Positions 16,562 through 31,763 are shown, numbered from the stretch's first letter. The stretch is 64,000 nt of DNA from Paraburkholderia youngii (GCF_013366925.1 NZ_JAALDK010000001.1:4085165-4149164); one strand, 5' to 3'. Numbers and translations: made by a program. Notes: a model not told the origin generated them from the letters alone.

Positions 16562-17666
16562 TTAGACGCCCTGTTTCAGGCTCGCGCTGATGAACGGATC
16601 GAGATCGCCGTCGAGCACGCTCTTCGTGTTGCTGATTTCGACGTTGGTGCGCAGATCCTTGATGCGGCTGTTGTCGAGCACGTACGAGCGGATCTGATGG
16701 CCCCAACCCACATCGGTCTTGCCGGCTTCGAGCTTGTCCTGCTCGGCCTGACGCTTGCGGATTTCCGCTTCGTATAGGCGCGATTTCAGCATCGCCATTG
16801 CTTCGGCGCGGTTGCGGTGCTGCGAGCGGTCGTTCTGGCACTGCACGACGATGCCCGACGGCATATGCGTGATACGCACCGCCGAGTCGGTCTTGTTGAT
16901 GTGCTGACCGCCCGCGCCGGAAGCACGGTACGTGTCGATGCGCAGATCGGCCGGGTTGATCTCGACTTCGATCGAGTCGTCGATTTCCGGGTACACGAAC
17001 ACCGACGAGAACGAAGTGTGACGGCCGCCCGATGAATCGAACGGCGACTTGCGCACGAGGCGGTGCACGCCGGTTTCGGTACGCAGGAAGCCGTACGCGT
17101 ATTCACCTTCGATCTTGATCGTCGCATTCTTGATGCCGGCGACGTCGCCTTCGGTCTGCTCGAGCACTTCGGTCTTGAAGCCCTTGCGCTCGCAGTAGCG
17201 CAGATATTGGCGCAGCAGCATCGACGCCCAGTCGCACGCTTCGGTGCCGCCGGCGCCGGCCTGGATGTCGAGAAAGGCGTTGTTGGGGTCGGCCGGGTTC
17301 GCGAACATCCGGCGGAATTCCATGTCGGCGACGCGCGCCTCGATGGCCTGGGCATCGGCTTCGCAGGCGAGCAGCGTTTCGTCGTCGGCTTCTTCGCGCG
17401 CCATGTCGAACAGGTCTTGCGCGTCGTTCACGTCGTTGGTGATCGACGTGAGTTTGCCGACCGTGTCGTCGAGCAGCTTCTTTTCCTTACCGAGTGCCTG
17501 GGCGTGCTTCGCATCGTTCCAGACGTCCGGGTCTTCGAGTTCCCGGTTGACTTCGATTAGACGCAGTGCTTTGTCGTCGTAGTCAAAGATACCCCCGTAG
17601 GTCGTCCGCGCGCTTGCGCAGGTCGGCCAGAGAGGCTTCGATCGCGTTGAGACGTTCCGCTTCCAT
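16562..17666 (-). CDS. prfB: Peptide chain release factor 2 (programmed +1 frameshift)
   Basis: RF2 recognises UGA and UAA and triggers peptide release. The gene is split between two frames. A short frame from ATG at 17666 encodes 27 residues ([19 protein letters not shown]...) and ends at an in-frame TGA (17585-17583). The sequence GGGGGTATCTTTGAC there is the classic prfB slip site: an internal Shine-Dalgarno-like run, then CTT-TGA. After a +1 shift translation continues with DYDDKALRL for 340 codons, giving 367 residues. The SPF motif ([11 protein letters not shown]) and the catalytic GGQ ([13 protein letters not shown]) are both present. Low RF2 should favour the shift, so the gene autoregulates. 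Confidence 0.95.
17583..17597 (-). promoter_or_regulatory. Programmed +1 ribosomal frameshift site of prfB
   Basis: On the minus strand, GGGGGTATCTTTGA: an SD-like G-run, 3-nt spacer, slippery CTT codon and TGA stop. It is nearly identical to the E. coli site. Confidence 0.95.
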
Positions 17667-17776
17667 GTCGATCTTTTATAGCTTCGTAAAAAGGAGAAAT
17701 TATAGCCGATCGGCACGCCGCGCCGGAGCCCCGCGGGCGATCCGGCGCGTGTTCGCAATTGATTTTGCGGAAGATT

Positions 17777-19483
17777 TCAACTCGCCGCGTGCTCGACGAT
17801 CAATTGCACGCGCGACACGCCGTTCCATGTGTCGCTCGCGAGCCGGTAGGCGACGGTGGTGCGCGCGGGCAGCGTATCGGTGTGATTGAACCAGATCGCG
17901 TTGAAGCGCTGGCGGCCGCGCAACAGTTGCAGCTTCAGGTGCTTGTCCTTCACGAGCGCCTGCGACGCGACCTCGAATTCGCCCGAGAACACCGGCGCCG
18001 GAAAGCCTTGGCCCCATACGGCCGCATCGAGCATCTCGACGAATTGCGGCGTGAAGTACGCGTCTTCCAGCTCGCCGTCGGTTTCGACCGTGCGCGCGAG
18101 CGCCTCCGCGGACAGCCATTCGCGGCCGACCGCCTCGAAGGCGGCCGTGAAGCGCGGCACGTTCGCGGCGGCGATCGTCAGGCCCGCGGCCATCGCGTGG
18201 CCGCCGAATTTGACGATCAGGTCCGGTTCGCGCTTCGAGATCAGATCGAGCGCGTCGCGCAGATGGAAGCCCGCGATCGAGCGGCCCGAGCCCTTGACGA
18301 GCACGCCGGTATCGTCGGCGGGTGCGAACGTGAACGACGGGCGGTGGAATTTCTCCTTCAGCCGTCCGGCGACGATGCCGATCACGCCTTGATGCCAGCC
18401 CGGATTGAACAGCGTGATCGTGGTCGCGCCGTCGGGATCGACCGTCGACAGGTCGTCCAGTGCCTGCTGCTGCATGCCGGCCTCGATTTCGCGGCGCTCG
18501 CGGTTCATCGTGTCGAGCTGCTGCGCGAGTTCCCACGCGCGGCCGACGTCGTCGGTGGTCAGGCATTCGATGCCGAGCGACATGTCCGACAGCCGTCCCG
18601 CCGCGTTCAGGCGCGGTCCCAGTGCGAAGCCGAGGTCGAAGCCGGACGCGTTGCGCGCGTCTCGCGCGGCGGCGCGAAAGAGGGCGGCGATGCCCGGCTG
18701 CATGCGACCCTTGCGGATGCGCTGCAGACCTTGCGCGACCAGCACGCGGTTGTTGCCGTCGAGCTTGACGACATCGGCGACGGTGCCGAGCGCGACCAGA
18801 TCGAGCAGGCCGTCGAGGCGCGGTTCGGGCAGCGCATCGCCGAACGCGCCGCGGCGGCGCAGTTCGGCGCGCAGCGCGAGCAGCACGTAGAACATCACGC
18901 CGACGCCGGCCAGGCACTTGCTCGGGAACCTGCAGCCCGGCTGGTTCGGATTGACGATCGCGCGCGCGGCGGGCAGTTCGTCGCCGGGCAGGTGGTGGTC
19001 GGTGACGAGTACGTCGATGCCGAGCGCGTTGGCGGCGGCGACGCCGTCGACGCTCGCGATGCCGTTGTCGACGGTGATCAGCAGATCGGGCTTGCCCGTA
19101 GCGCCGCGCGCCGCCAGCTCGACGATGTCCGGCGTGAGTCCGTAGCCGTGCTCCATGCGGTTCGGCACCAGATAGTCGATGCGCGCGCCGAACATGCGCA
19201 GTCCGCGCACCGCGACCGCGCAGGCGGTCGCGCCGTCGCAGTCGTAGTCGGCGACGACCAGCATGCGGCGCTGCTGCTGGAGCGCGTCGGCGAGCAGCGC
19301 GGCGGCCGCGTCGCAGCCCTTCAGCTCGACGGGCGGCACGAGCCGCGCGAGGCCGGTCTCGACCTCTTCGGGCAGGCAGACGCCGCGCGATGCGTACAGG
19401 CGCGCGAGCACCGGATGCATGCCGCAGCGGATCAGTACTTCGGCATCGACGGGGGAGCAGGGGCGCGTAACGATTCGGGTCAT
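17777..19483 (-). CDS. recJ: Single-stranded-DNA-specific exonuclease RecJ
   Basis: A 568-residue 5'-3' ssDNA exonuclease in RecFOR recombination, mismatch and base-excision repair. The DHH phosphoesterase core is clear: ADYDCDGATA, the DHH motif in LVTDHHLPGDELP, and TVDNGIASVDGV. A DHHA1 domain with GSGRSIAGFHL and GGHAMAAGLTI follows, then a C-terminal OB-like domain. Length is typical (E. coli 577). It lies between prfB and an RpfE-like gene on the same strand, the same order as in the Xanthomonas rpf region. Confidence 0.95.
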   Translation of the reverse strand: MTRIVTRPCSPVDAEVLIRCGMHPVLARLYASRGVCLPEEVETGLARLVPPVELKGCDAAAALLADALQQQRRMLVVADYDCDGATACAVAVRGLRMFGARIDYLVPNRMEHGYGLTPDIVELAARGATGKPDLLITVDNGIASVDGVAAANALGIDVLVTDHHLPGDELPAARAIVNPNQPGCRFPSKCLAGVGVMFYVLLALRAELRRRGAFGDALPEPRLDGLLDLVALGTVADVVKLDGNNRVLVAQGLQRIRKGRMQPGIAALFRAAARDARNASGFDLGFALGPRLNAAGRLSDMSLGIECLTTDDVGRAWELAQQLDTMNRERREIEAGMQQQALDDLSTVDPDGATTITLFNPGWHQGVIGIVAGRLKEKFHRPSFTFAPADDTGVLVKGSGRSIAGFHLRDALDLISKREPDLIVKFGGHAMAAGLTIAAANVPRFTAAFEAVGREWLSAEALARTVETDGELEDAYFTPQFVEMLDAAVWGQGFPAPVFSGEFEVASQALVKDKHLKLQLLRGRQRFNAIWFNHTDTLPARTTVAYRLASDTWNGVSRVQLIVEHAAS

Positions 19484-19499
19484 GCGGAAGGGCCGTGGA

Positions 19500-20606
19500 T
19501 CATTCGATGAAAAGCGAGGCCAGCACGCGCCGCCGCCAGAATTTGCGCAGATCGCCGCGCGTGACGGTCAGCGTCACCGAGCCGGTGTCGCCGCACAGCG
19601 TGAGGCCGAGTTCGGGGAGTTCGCCCGCCTGCAGCGCCGCGAGCGCCGGCTCGAACCAGTCCGTCTGCAGCGCGGCGAATGCCTGGTTCCAGCGCGCCCA
19701 GTCCTGTTCGATGTAGGGCGCGGAGAATGGATCGAGTTCGACGAGTGTCGCGCCGCTGCCGTTGGTTGCACGGCGCAGCGCCGCCGGCAGTTCGCGATAC
19801 GACGCCGGCGGCGCGCCTGGCGTGATCCCCGCGCTGAGCGCGAGGCCCCGCGTCGCGGCGGCGTCGGACAGCACCTGCGCGAACGGACTGCGCACCGGCC
19901 GCGCGGCGCCTTGCGCGTAAAACCAGATCGAGTTGACGGCCGGCAGCCCGCGTGCCTCGCGCGCCTCGTTGACCGGATGCTCGAACCATGCCATCTGCAC
20001 TTCGTTCTGCAGCTTCATCCATGCACGCGAGCGTTCGCCGGAATGCGCTTCATGGGGCAGCCAGATCTCGATGTTGCGGCCGCTCGCGCGCAACGGCGAC
20101 GCGCCCGCGAGCGTGCCGAACGCGTCGCTCGACAGATACCAGCGGGTCGGTTTCGGCGCTTCGATGCGCACGCCGAGTTCCTCGATCAGCGGACGCGCAA
20201 GCGCGAGCAACGTGGCCGCTTCGTCGTCCGACAGATCGAGCGACGCGGGATCGATCAGCACCAGGTGGTCGTGCGCGATGTGCACGTGCACCGGCTGCAC
20301 GCAGGCCCACGTCGCGCTGCCGGGTTCGCCGCCGTCGGCGCGCAGCATGTAGGGCGCGAGCGGGGCTTCGTCGGCGGCGGCCGAGGCGCCCGCCGTGCCA
20401 TCGGGCAGCGCGCCGAATTGTCGCGCGACCCAGCGCTCGTGCGGCAGCGTGCGCTGAAAATCTTCGCCGATCACGCGTTCGATCAGCGTCGCGCGGGCGA
20501 TCAGCCTGTCGAGGGCGGGGCTCTGGATGTCGTGAAGCGCGGTGGAGGCGTCGGCCGCGGCGGGCAGCGCGAAGGGCAGCAGAAGATGGAGGCGGTCGGC
20601 AGGCAT
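19500..20606 (-). CDS. Conserved RpfE-like protein of unclear function
   Basis: A 368-residue cytoplasmic protein with no signal peptide, Trp-rich motifs (WVARQFGALPDG, WLPHEAHSGERSRAWMKLQNE) and a C-terminal GLTLCGDTGSVTLTV segment. The sequence and its position just downstream of LolC and upstream of recJ match the RpfE-type/COG4255 family. Members are sometimes labelled cofactor-independent phosphoglycerate mutase-like; I see no alkaline-phosphatase metal motifs to support that. The start at 20606 (MPADRLHLLLPFA) was preferred over MRSIM at 20618; the open frame extends to 20840 with unlikely coding. No catalytic role should be assumed. Confidence 0.65.
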   Translation of the reverse strand: MPADRLHLLLPFALPAAADASTALHDIQSPALDRLIARATLIERVIGEDFQRTLPHERWVARQFGALPDGTAGASAAADEAPLAPYMLRADGGEPGSATWACVQPVHVHIAHDHLVLIDPASLDLSDDEAATLLALARPLIEELGVRIEAPKPTRWYLSSDAFGTLAGASPLRASGRNIEIWLPHEAHSGERSRAWMKLQNEVQMAWFEHPVNEAREARGLPAVNSIWFYAQGAARPVRSPFAQVLSDAAATRGLALSAGITPGAPPASYRELPAALRRATNGSGATLVELDPFSAPYIEQDWARWNQAFAALQTDWFEPALAALQAGELPELGLTLCGDTGSVTLTVTRGDLRKFWRRRVLASLFIE

Positions 20607-20924
20607 GATGCTGCGCATTGTAGGGCAAACGGTGCGAGTATTTCGACGAAGCACGGTCGGTTTGTCGATCGCGAACCGAGGCATGAGCTTTGCGCGAGCC
20701 GGCGGCATTGTGTGGCAAACTTCGCGCTTGATCGCTGCGCGCGGCAGGGGCGGCGCACCGTGCAGCCACGCCTCCATGCGCCAGCGGAGCCGCACGGCGG
20801 CTGGGCGGGCGAGGAACGATCCGCGCCGCCGCGAGCCCAACGGTCACGACGCTCGGGCCGCTCGGCGCACGCTCGATGTCCGCCGCTCCCGACACACAGT
20901 CGAAGAACGCACAAAAGGATTCGC

Positions 20925-22178
20925 TTGAAATTTCCCTACGAATGGCAGATTGGCTGGCGCTACACACGCGCCGGCAAACGCACGACCGGCAACGGCTTCA
21001 TCTCGTTCATCGCGCTGGTGTCGATGTCGGGCATCGCGCTTGGCGTCGCGGCGCTGATCGTGGTGCTGTCGGTGATGAACGGCTTTCAGAAAGAGGTGCG
21101 CGACCGCATGCTGTCGGTGCTCGCGCACGTCGAGATCTTTTCGCCGACCGGGTCGATGCCCGACTGGCAGCTGACCGCGAAGGAAGCGCGGCAGAACCAG
21201 CTGGTGATCGGCGCGGCGCCCTACGTCGAGGCCCAGGCGCTGCTCACGCGCCAGGATGCGGTGAGCGGCGTCGCGTTGCGCGGCATCGAGCCGACGCTCG
21301 AACCGGAAGTGTCCGATATCGGCAAGGAAATGAAGGGCGGCAAGCTGACCGACCTCCTGCCCGGCGACTTCGGCATCGTGCTCGGCGCCGATCTCGCGGC
21401 CAACCTCGGCGTGCAGTTGAACGACAAGATCACGCTCGTCGCGCCCGAAGGCACGATCACGCCCGCCGGCATGCTGCCGCGCCTGAAGCAGTTCACGGTG
21501 GTCGGCATTTTCGAGTCGGGCCACTACGAATACGACAGCACGCTCGCGCTGATCAACATCAAGGACGCACAGGCGCTGTTCCGGCTGCCCGCGCCGACCG
21601 GCGTGCGGCTGAGGCTCACCGACATGCAGCGCGCGCCGGAAGTCGCGCGTCAGCTCGCGCGCACGCTGTCGGGCGATCTGTACATTCGCGACTGGACCCA
21701 GCAGAACAAGACCTGGTTCTCGGCGGTGCAGATCGAAAAGCGCATGATGTTCATCATCCTGACGCTGATCATTGCGGTGGCCGCGTTCAATCTGGTGTCG
21801 TCGCTGGTGATGACGGTGACCAACAAGCAGGCCGATATCGCGATCCTGCGTACGCTCGGCGCGCAGCCCGGCTCGATCATGAAGATCTTCGTCGTGCAGG
21901 GTGTGACGATCGGCTTCATCGGCACGGCGACCGGCGTCGCGCTCGGCTGCCTGATCGCGTGGAGCATTCCGTGGCTGGTGCCGATGATCGAGCATCTGCT
22001 CGGCGTGCAGTTCCTGCCGCCGTCGGTGTACTTCATCAGCGAGCTGCCGTCCGAGCTGGTTCCGGCCGACGTCGCTCGCATCGGCATCATCGCGTTCGTG
22101 CTGTCCGCGCTCGCGACGCTGTATCCGAGCTGGCGCGGCGCGAAGGTCCGTCCGGCGGAGGCGCTGCGCTATGAATGA
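20925..22178 (+). CDS. lolC: Lipoprotein-releasing ABC transporter permease (LolC/E family)
   Basis: A 417-residue inner-membrane permease that extracts outer-membrane lipoproteins and passes them to LolA. One TM helix near residues 24-50 ([20 protein letters not shown]) is followed by a large periplasmic domain, then three C-terminal TM helices of the FtsX fold. The start is TTG at 20925: it follows AAAAGGA and yields [16 protein letters not shown], the conserved beginning. It overlaps lolD by 8 bp (ATGAATGA). No separate LolE gene is present here, so a single LolC/E-type (LolF-like) permease may form a homodimer. Confidence 0.92.
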   Translation: MKFPYEWQIGWRYTRAGKRTTGNGFISFIALVSMSGIALGVAALIVVLSVMNGFQKEVRDRMLSVLAHVEIFSPTGSMPDWQLTAKEARQNQLVIGAAPYVEAQALLTRQDAVSGVALRGIEPTLEPEVSDIGKEMKGGKLTDLLPGDFGIVLGADLAANLGVQLNDKITLVAPEGTITPAGMLPRLKQFTVVGIFESGHYEYDSTLALINIKDAQALFRLPAPTGVRLRLTDMQRAPEVARQLARTLSGDLYIRDWTQQNKTWFSAVQIEKRMMFIILTLIIAVAAFNLVSSLVMTVTNKQADIAILRTLGAQPGSIMKIFVVQGVTIGFIGTATGVALGCLIAWSIPWLVPMIEHLLGVQFLPPSVYFISELPSELVPADVARIGIIAFVLSALATLYPSWRGAKVRPAEALRYE

Positions 22179-22926
22179 CCGCCTCGTCCATCCCTCAACC
22201 GATTCATCCATGAACGCTCAGGACCCCGCATCGTATCCGTACGTGCTCGAAGCCACCGGCATTTCCAAATCGTTCGTGCAGGGTGGCCTGAACGTGCAGG
22301 TGCTCAACAATGCCGAGCTCGCCGTGCGGCGCGGCGAGAAGCTCGCGATCGTCGGCGCGTCGGGCTCCGGCAAGAGCACACTGCTGCACGTGCTCGGCGG
22401 TCTCGACGATCCGAGCGCGGGCGAGGTGTCGGTGCTCGGCAAGCCGTTCACGAAGCTCTCCGAGCGCGAGCGCAACGACCTGCGCAATCGCGCGCTCGGT
22501 TTCGTTTATCAGTTTCACCATTTGCTGCCGGAGTTTTCCGCGCTCGATAACGTCGCGATGCCGCTGCGAATTCGTCGCGAGACGACCGAAGTCGCGCGCC
22601 GTGAGGCGATGGCGGTGCTGGAGCGCGTCGGCATGGGGCATCGCGCGAAGCATCGGCCGGGCGAGCTTTCGGGCGGCGAGCGTCAGCGTGTCGCGATCGC
22701 GCGCGCGCTCGTCACGAAGCCCGCCTGCGTGCTCGCCGATGAGCCGACCGGCAACCTCGACGGCGGCACCGCCGACACCGTGTTCAGCCTGATGCTCGAA
22801 CTGTCGCGCACGCTCGAGACGAGCTTCGTGATCGTCACGCACGACCCCGAACTGGCGGGGCGCTGCGATCGCATCATGCGGCTGCGCGACGGCGTGCTGC
22901 ACGAAGAACCGCCGGTGCCGGTCTGA
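22171..22926 (+). CDS. lolD: Lipoprotein-releasing ABC transporter ATPase LolD
   Basis: A 251-residue ABC ATPase powering lipoprotein release with the preceding permease. Walker [11 protein letters not shown]-loop [16 protein letters not shown], signature LSGGERQR, Walker [12 protein letters not shown] and switch His (VTHD) are all present. The LolD-specific FHHLLPEF segment is intact. The start at 22171 overlaps lolC by 8 bp; an alternative ATG lies at 22210. Translational coupling is likely. Confidence 0.95.
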   Translation: MNDRLVHPSTDSSMNAQDPASYPYVLEATGISKSFVQGGLNVQVLNNAELAVRRGEKLAIVGASGSGKSTLLHVLGGLDDPSAGEVSVLGKPFTKLSERERNDLRNRALGFVYQFHHLLPEFSALDNVAMPLRIRRETTEVARREAMAVLERVGMGHRAKHRPGELSGGERQRVAIARALVTKPACVLADEPTGNLDGGTADTVFSLMLELSRTLETSFVIVTHDPELAGRCDRIMRLRDGVLHEEPPVPV

Positions 22927-23041
22927 ACCCGGGTTGAGCGAAACCCCGGCACGGTCGTTGCTGGTGGTCCGCGGATGACCGACCGCCGCCGCGAACCGCC
23001 GGACCACCTTCGGTTCGGTTCCATTGCCAGCGAGACAACCC

Positions 23042-23830
23042 ATGTGGATCGATACGCACTGCCATCTCGACGCTTCGGAGTTCGACGCCGATCGTGACGC
23101 GGTCGCGGCGTCCGCGCGCGATGCGGGGGTGTCGCGCATCGTGATTCCGGCGATCGGGCGACAGAACTTCGCGGCGGTGCGCGAGCTCGCGCACCGTGTC
23201 GACGGCGGCGCGTACGCGCTCGGCATTCATCCCATGTACACGCCAGGCGCCGTCGACGCCGACCTCGACCTGTTGCGCCTGGAGATCGAGGCGAGTCTCG
23301 ACGATCCGCGCTTCGTCGGCATTGGCGAGATTGGGCTCGACTTTTTCGTCGACGGTCTCGACGATGCGCGCCAACAATTTTTCTACAACGGGCAGTTGCA
23401 ACTCGCGCGCGAGTTCGATCTGCCGGTCATCTGCCACGTGCGCAAATCGCAGGATCAGGTGATCGCGGGACTGCGCCGGCATCAGATCCATCGCGGCATC
23501 GCGCACGCGTTCAATGGCAGTTTCCAGCAGGCTCGGGCTTATATCGATCAGGGCCTGCATCTTGGGTTCGGCGGCAACCTGACGTTCGAGCGCGCGCGGC
23601 AGATCCGCCGACTTGCCGAACAGCTGCCATTCGACGCGCTGGTCGTCGAGACCGACGCGCCCGATATCGCGCCATCGTGGATGTACAGGCAGCGCAATTC
23701 GCCGGAGCAGATTCCGGCGATCGGCGCGAGTCTCGCGCAACTGCGCGGTGTCACTTCCGACGCAGCAGCCCTTGGCACAACGGCTAACGCGCTCGCCGCG
23801 CTGCCGCGACTCGCGCTTTCCTCTGCATAA
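23042..23830 (+). CDS. tatD: TatD-family metal-dependent hydrolase (DNase)
   Basis: A 262-residue TIM-barrel enzyme of the TatD/YcfH/YjjV family, with 3'-5' exonuclease activity in characterised members. Metal ligands are visible: DTHCHLD at residues 3-9, GEIGLDFF, the His in PVICHVRKSQ, HAFNGS, and the Asp in VVETDAPDI. The ATG at 23042 gives MWIDTHCHLDA. It is 115 bp after lolD and in front of comEC. The exact paralogue (TatD, YcfH or YjjV) is not resolved. Confidence 0.88.
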   Translation: MWIDTHCHLDASEFDADRDAVAASARDAGVSRIVIPAIGRQNFAAVRELAHRVDGGAYALGIHPMYTPGAVDADLDLLRLEIEASLDDPRFVGIGEIGLDFFVDGLDDARQQFFYNGQLQLAREFDLPVICHVRKSQDQVIAGLRRHQIHRGIAHAFNGSFQQARAYIDQGLHLGFGGNLTFERARQIRRLAEQLPFDALVVETDAPDIAPSWMYRQRNSPEQIPAIGASLAQLRGVTSDAAALGTTANALAALPRLALSSA

Positions 23831-23943
23831 TCGATTCCGTTGATCGAAAGGGTTCGCGCCGGGCGACACCCATGCCCGGCGGGCTCGCTGCTGCCTGCTC
23901 GCCGGCGCGTGACGACACCCGGCGCCAGTGGTGCGGAGGGCGG

Positions 23944-26574
23944 ATGCGGGCAGTCTGGTGCGGGTTTGCGTTGGGCGTGATCTGGCTGCAGCAGCAGGCG
24001 GTGTTGCCGGATGCGGGCGGATGGTGGGCGTTGATACTGGCCGGCTCCACGGCGGCTGGCGTTGCCGTGTGGGGTTTGCGTGGCGATAGGGTGGGTGCGG
24101 CGTACCGCCTCGAATACGAGCGGCGCTTTTCGAACCAGTTCGCTAGCCGCGCATGGCGCGACGTCCGCATGCGGCGGGTCGCCGGTTGGGGCGCCGTGTG
24201 GTGCGCGGCGATCTGCGTCGGTTTCGGCTATGCGGCTCTGCGCGCTCATACGCGGCTCGCCGTAAGTCTGCCGCATGAGTGGGAAGGGCGCGACATCGAG
24301 GTGGTCGGCGCTATCAAGGGACTGCCAACGCGCGACGACAAAGGCGCGCGCTTCCTGTTCGACATCGAGTCGAACGATGCGCGCCTCGCCGCTTTTCCGC
24401 GCGTGGTCCAACTCGCCTGGATCGCGCGCGACGCCCCGGCGCCGCGGCTCGAACCGGGCGAGCGCTGGCGTCTGACCGTGCGCCTGAAGCGCCCGCACGG
24501 CAACGCGAATTTTGGCGTGCGCGATGCCGAGGCGAGTCTGCTCGCGCGCAACGTCCGCGCGACTGGTTACGTGAGCGTGCCGGAGCATGCGCGACGCCTC
24601 GCCGGTCGCGCGCGCGGGCTCGCCGTGCTGGTCGACCGCTGGCGCGCCGCATTGCGCGCGCGTATCGACACGGTGCTCGCCGATGCGCCGCATCGCGGCA
24701 TCGTCGTCGCACTCGCGGTCGGCGCGCAGGACCAGCTGAGCCCCGCCGACTGGCAATTGATGCGCGGCACCGGCACGAGTCATCTGGTGGCGATTTCGGG
24801 CTTGCACATCGGCCTGGTCGCGGGGTTGACCGGCTGGCTCGCGGCCGCAGTCTGGCGACGCTCGGGCTGGCTCGGCCGCAACTGGCCGCTGCGCCTGCCC
24901 GCGCAGCTCGTCGGCGTGACGGCGGGGGCGCTGTTCGCCGCGCTGCATGCCGCGCTCGCGGGCTTCAACGTGCCGGCGCAACGCGCGCTGTGGATGGCCG
25001 CACTCGTCGCGCTGGCGTTCGTCGGTGGCCGGCAACTGGCGCGCTCAACGGTGCTCGCGTGGGCGCTCGGGCTCGTGCTGCTGGTCGATCCGTGGGCGGT
25101 CGTGTCGGCCGGATTCTGGCTGTCGTTCTGCGCGGTCGGCGCGATCCTGTTCGCGATGGCGGGGCGGCCGCGCGTGCGCGGTCCACAGGCGTCCCTTCGG
25201 CATGAAGACGAAGAGGGCGGCGCGGCGCATGGTAGGTGGCTGGCGCTGCGTCCTGACTTGATCCGGCATCTGCGTGCCTTCGCCGAACGCTTGCGCAGCG
25301 CCGCGCACGTGCAGTTCGCGGTGACGGTCGCGCTTGCGCCGCTGACCGCCTACTGGTTCGCGCAGATTCCGCTCGTCGGTCCGCTCGCGAATGCGTTCGC
25401 GATTCCGTGGGTGAGCGCGCTCGTCACGCCGGCGGTGCTCGCGGGCGTCGCATTGCCCGCGCCGCTCGACGCGTTCGCGTGGCGCGCCGCGCACACGCTG
25501 CTCGATGGTCTCGTGGCCGGCCTGGAGCTGGTGTCGGGACCGCGCTGGACATTGTGGTGGTTGCCGCAGCCGCATGCGTGGGCGCTCGCCGCGGCGGCGC
25601 TCGGTGTGCTGTGGTGTCTCGCGCCGCGCGGCTGGCCGTTGCGCTGGGCGGCGCCCCTGACGTGGCTGCCGCTGCTGATGCCCAGCGCAAACGGCGCTCT
25701 CGCCGAGCCATCGGGCGCGTTCCGTCTGACTGCGCTCGATGTCGGGCAGGGCACGTCGGTGCTCGTGCAGACCGCGCATCACGCGTTGCTGTTCGATGCC
25801 GGCCCCGGCCCGGAATCGACGCATGCTGGCGAGCGAGTGGTGGTGCCGTTCCTGCAGGCGCAAGGTGTGACGATGCTCGATACGCTGATGATCAGCCACG
25901 ACGATTCGGATCATTCGGGCGGCGCGCCGGCAGTGCTCGACGCGATCGAGGTGCGTCAGCTGGTGGCCGGACTGAAGCCGGACAATCCGCTGTGGCCGAA
26001 GGCGAAGCAGCATGGCACGCGGACGCTGCCGTGTGTGGCGGGGCAGCGCTGGCAGTGGGACGGTGTCGAGTTCGCCGTATTGTGGCCGGACGCCGGGGCG
26101 CTCACCGGCAAGGCGAACGAACATTGCTGCGTGTTGAGAGTCAGCACGTTGCCCGCCACCAATGCAGGCCAGGCGGCGTTGGTCAGTGTCAACGCGCCGC
26201 GGTTCGCGGCTCTGCTGACCGCCGACATCGAAGCGCCGACCGAACGCGCGCTGCTCGCACGCGATCGCGAGATGTTACGCGCGCAAGTATTGATAGTGCC
26301 GCATCATGGCAGCAAGACCTCGTCGACCGAACCGTTCCTCGACTCTATCGATCCGTCCATCGCGTTATTTCAGGTAGGCTACGAAAATCGTTTTCATCAT
26401 CCGAACGCGGGCGTGCTCGCGCGCTACGTGGCGCGTCATATCGAGCTCGCGCGCAGCGATCGGGATGGCGCCGTCAGGGTCGACGTCGATCCGGGCGCGC
26501 GCGGTGAGGAGGGCGCCGCGCTCACGCTCGAGCGCTATCGCGACACGCAGCGCCGCTACTGGATGGAGCCCTGA
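23944..26574 (+). CDS. comEC: ComEC/Rec2-family DNA uptake channel
   Basis: A polytopic inner-membrane protein of about 876 residues that transports single-stranded DNA during natural transformation. An N-terminal DUF4131/OB region precedes the Competence TM domain (GTSHLVAISGLHIGLVAGL, AGFNVPAQRALWMAALVALA). The C-terminal metallo-beta-lactamase domain shows LDVGQGTSVLVQ, ISHDDSDHSGG and VPHHGSKTSS. The ATG at 23944 is preceded by GGAGGGC; an in-frame ATG at 23872 would add 24 residues. Burkholderiaceae commonly keep comEC even where competence is unproven. Confidence 0.9.
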   Translation: MRAVWCGFALGVIWLQQQAVLPDAGGWWALILAGSTAAGVAVWGLRGDRVGAAYRLEYERRFSNQFASRAWRDVRMRRVAGWGAVWCAAICVGFGYAALRAHTRLAVSLPHEWEGRDIEVVGAIKGLPTRDDKGARFLFDIESNDARLAAFPRVVQLAWIARDAPAPRLEPGERWRLTVRLKRPHGNANFGVRDAEASLLARNVRATGYVSVPEHARRLAGRARGLAVLVDRWRAALRARIDTVLADAPHRGIVVALAVGAQDQLSPADWQLMRGTGTSHLVAISGLHIGLVAGLTGWLAAAVWRRSGWLGRNWPLRLPAQLVGVTAGALFAALHAALAGFNVPAQRALWMAALVALAFVGGRQLARSTVLAWALGLVLLVDPWAVVSAGFWLSFCAVGAILFAMAGRPRVRGPQASLRHEDEEGGAAHGRWLALRPDLIRHLRAFAERLRSAAHVQFAVTVALAPLTAYWFAQIPLVGPLANAFAIPWVSALVTPAVLAGVALPAPLDAFAWRAAHTLLDGLVAGLELVSGPRWTLWWLPQPHAWALAAAALGVLWCLAPRGWPLRWAAPLTWLPLLMPSANGALAEPSGAFRLTALDVGQGTSVLVQTAHHALLFDAGPGPESTHAGERVVVPFLQAQGVTMLDTLMISHDDSDHSGGAPAVLDAIEVRQLVAGLKPDNPLWPKAKQHGTRTLPCVAGQRWQWDGVEFAVLWPDAGALTGKANEHCCVLRVSTLPATNAGQAALVSVNAPRFAALLTADIEAPTERALLARDREMLRAQVLIVPHHGSKTSSTEPFLDSIDPSIALFQVGYENRFHHPNAGVLARYVARHIELARSDRDGAVRVDVDPGARGEEGAALTLERYRDTQRRYWMEP

Positions 26575-26691
26575 GCGCGTCGCCGCTTAATGAGCGCAAC
26601 GGCGCAGACAACGGGCGCAAGCAGCGGTATAAGCAGCGGCAGAGGCGCAGCACCCGCCCGCGCGTAAAAAACACAACGGAGATTGCCGCAG

Positions 26692-30151
<3,460 letters not shown>

Positions 30152-30244
30152 TTCAGGTGTGCGCCGCGTGTCACGATTGCTCTCGATAATCGACCCGCGG
30201 CGTTTTCGCATAATGGTCGTCGAACGTATCGGCGCGCGAGTTGT

Positions 30245-31650
<1,406 letters not shown>

Positions 31651-31713
31651 GCGTTTTCGCCAGATTGTTCACGCCGATCGATGAGCCGGTTATCCTTCGT
31701 TTCTGATTGACTT

Positions 31714-31752
31714 CGCCGCCCTGCGTATAGCGCAGGGCGGCGCGTATTTATT
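31714..31752 (+). terminator. Strong hairpin between eno and ftsB
   Basis: A 12-bp perfect stem CGCCGCCCTGCG / CGCAGGGCGGCG with a 5-nt loop TATAG, then CGTATTTATT. The T-tract is interrupted, so termination may be partial. ftsB starts only 12 bp later. Confidence 0.55.
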
Positions 31753-31763
31753 GCGCTTACTTC

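Noticed and set aside
16562..17666. prfB as a frameshifted pseudogene
   Set aside because: The interruption is exactly the conserved programmed slip site and both frames are otherwise intact.
19263..20924. Long N-terminal extension of the LolC reading frame
   Set aside because: The frame is open by chance through recJ/RpfE antisense; the conserved LolC start is the TTG at 20925.
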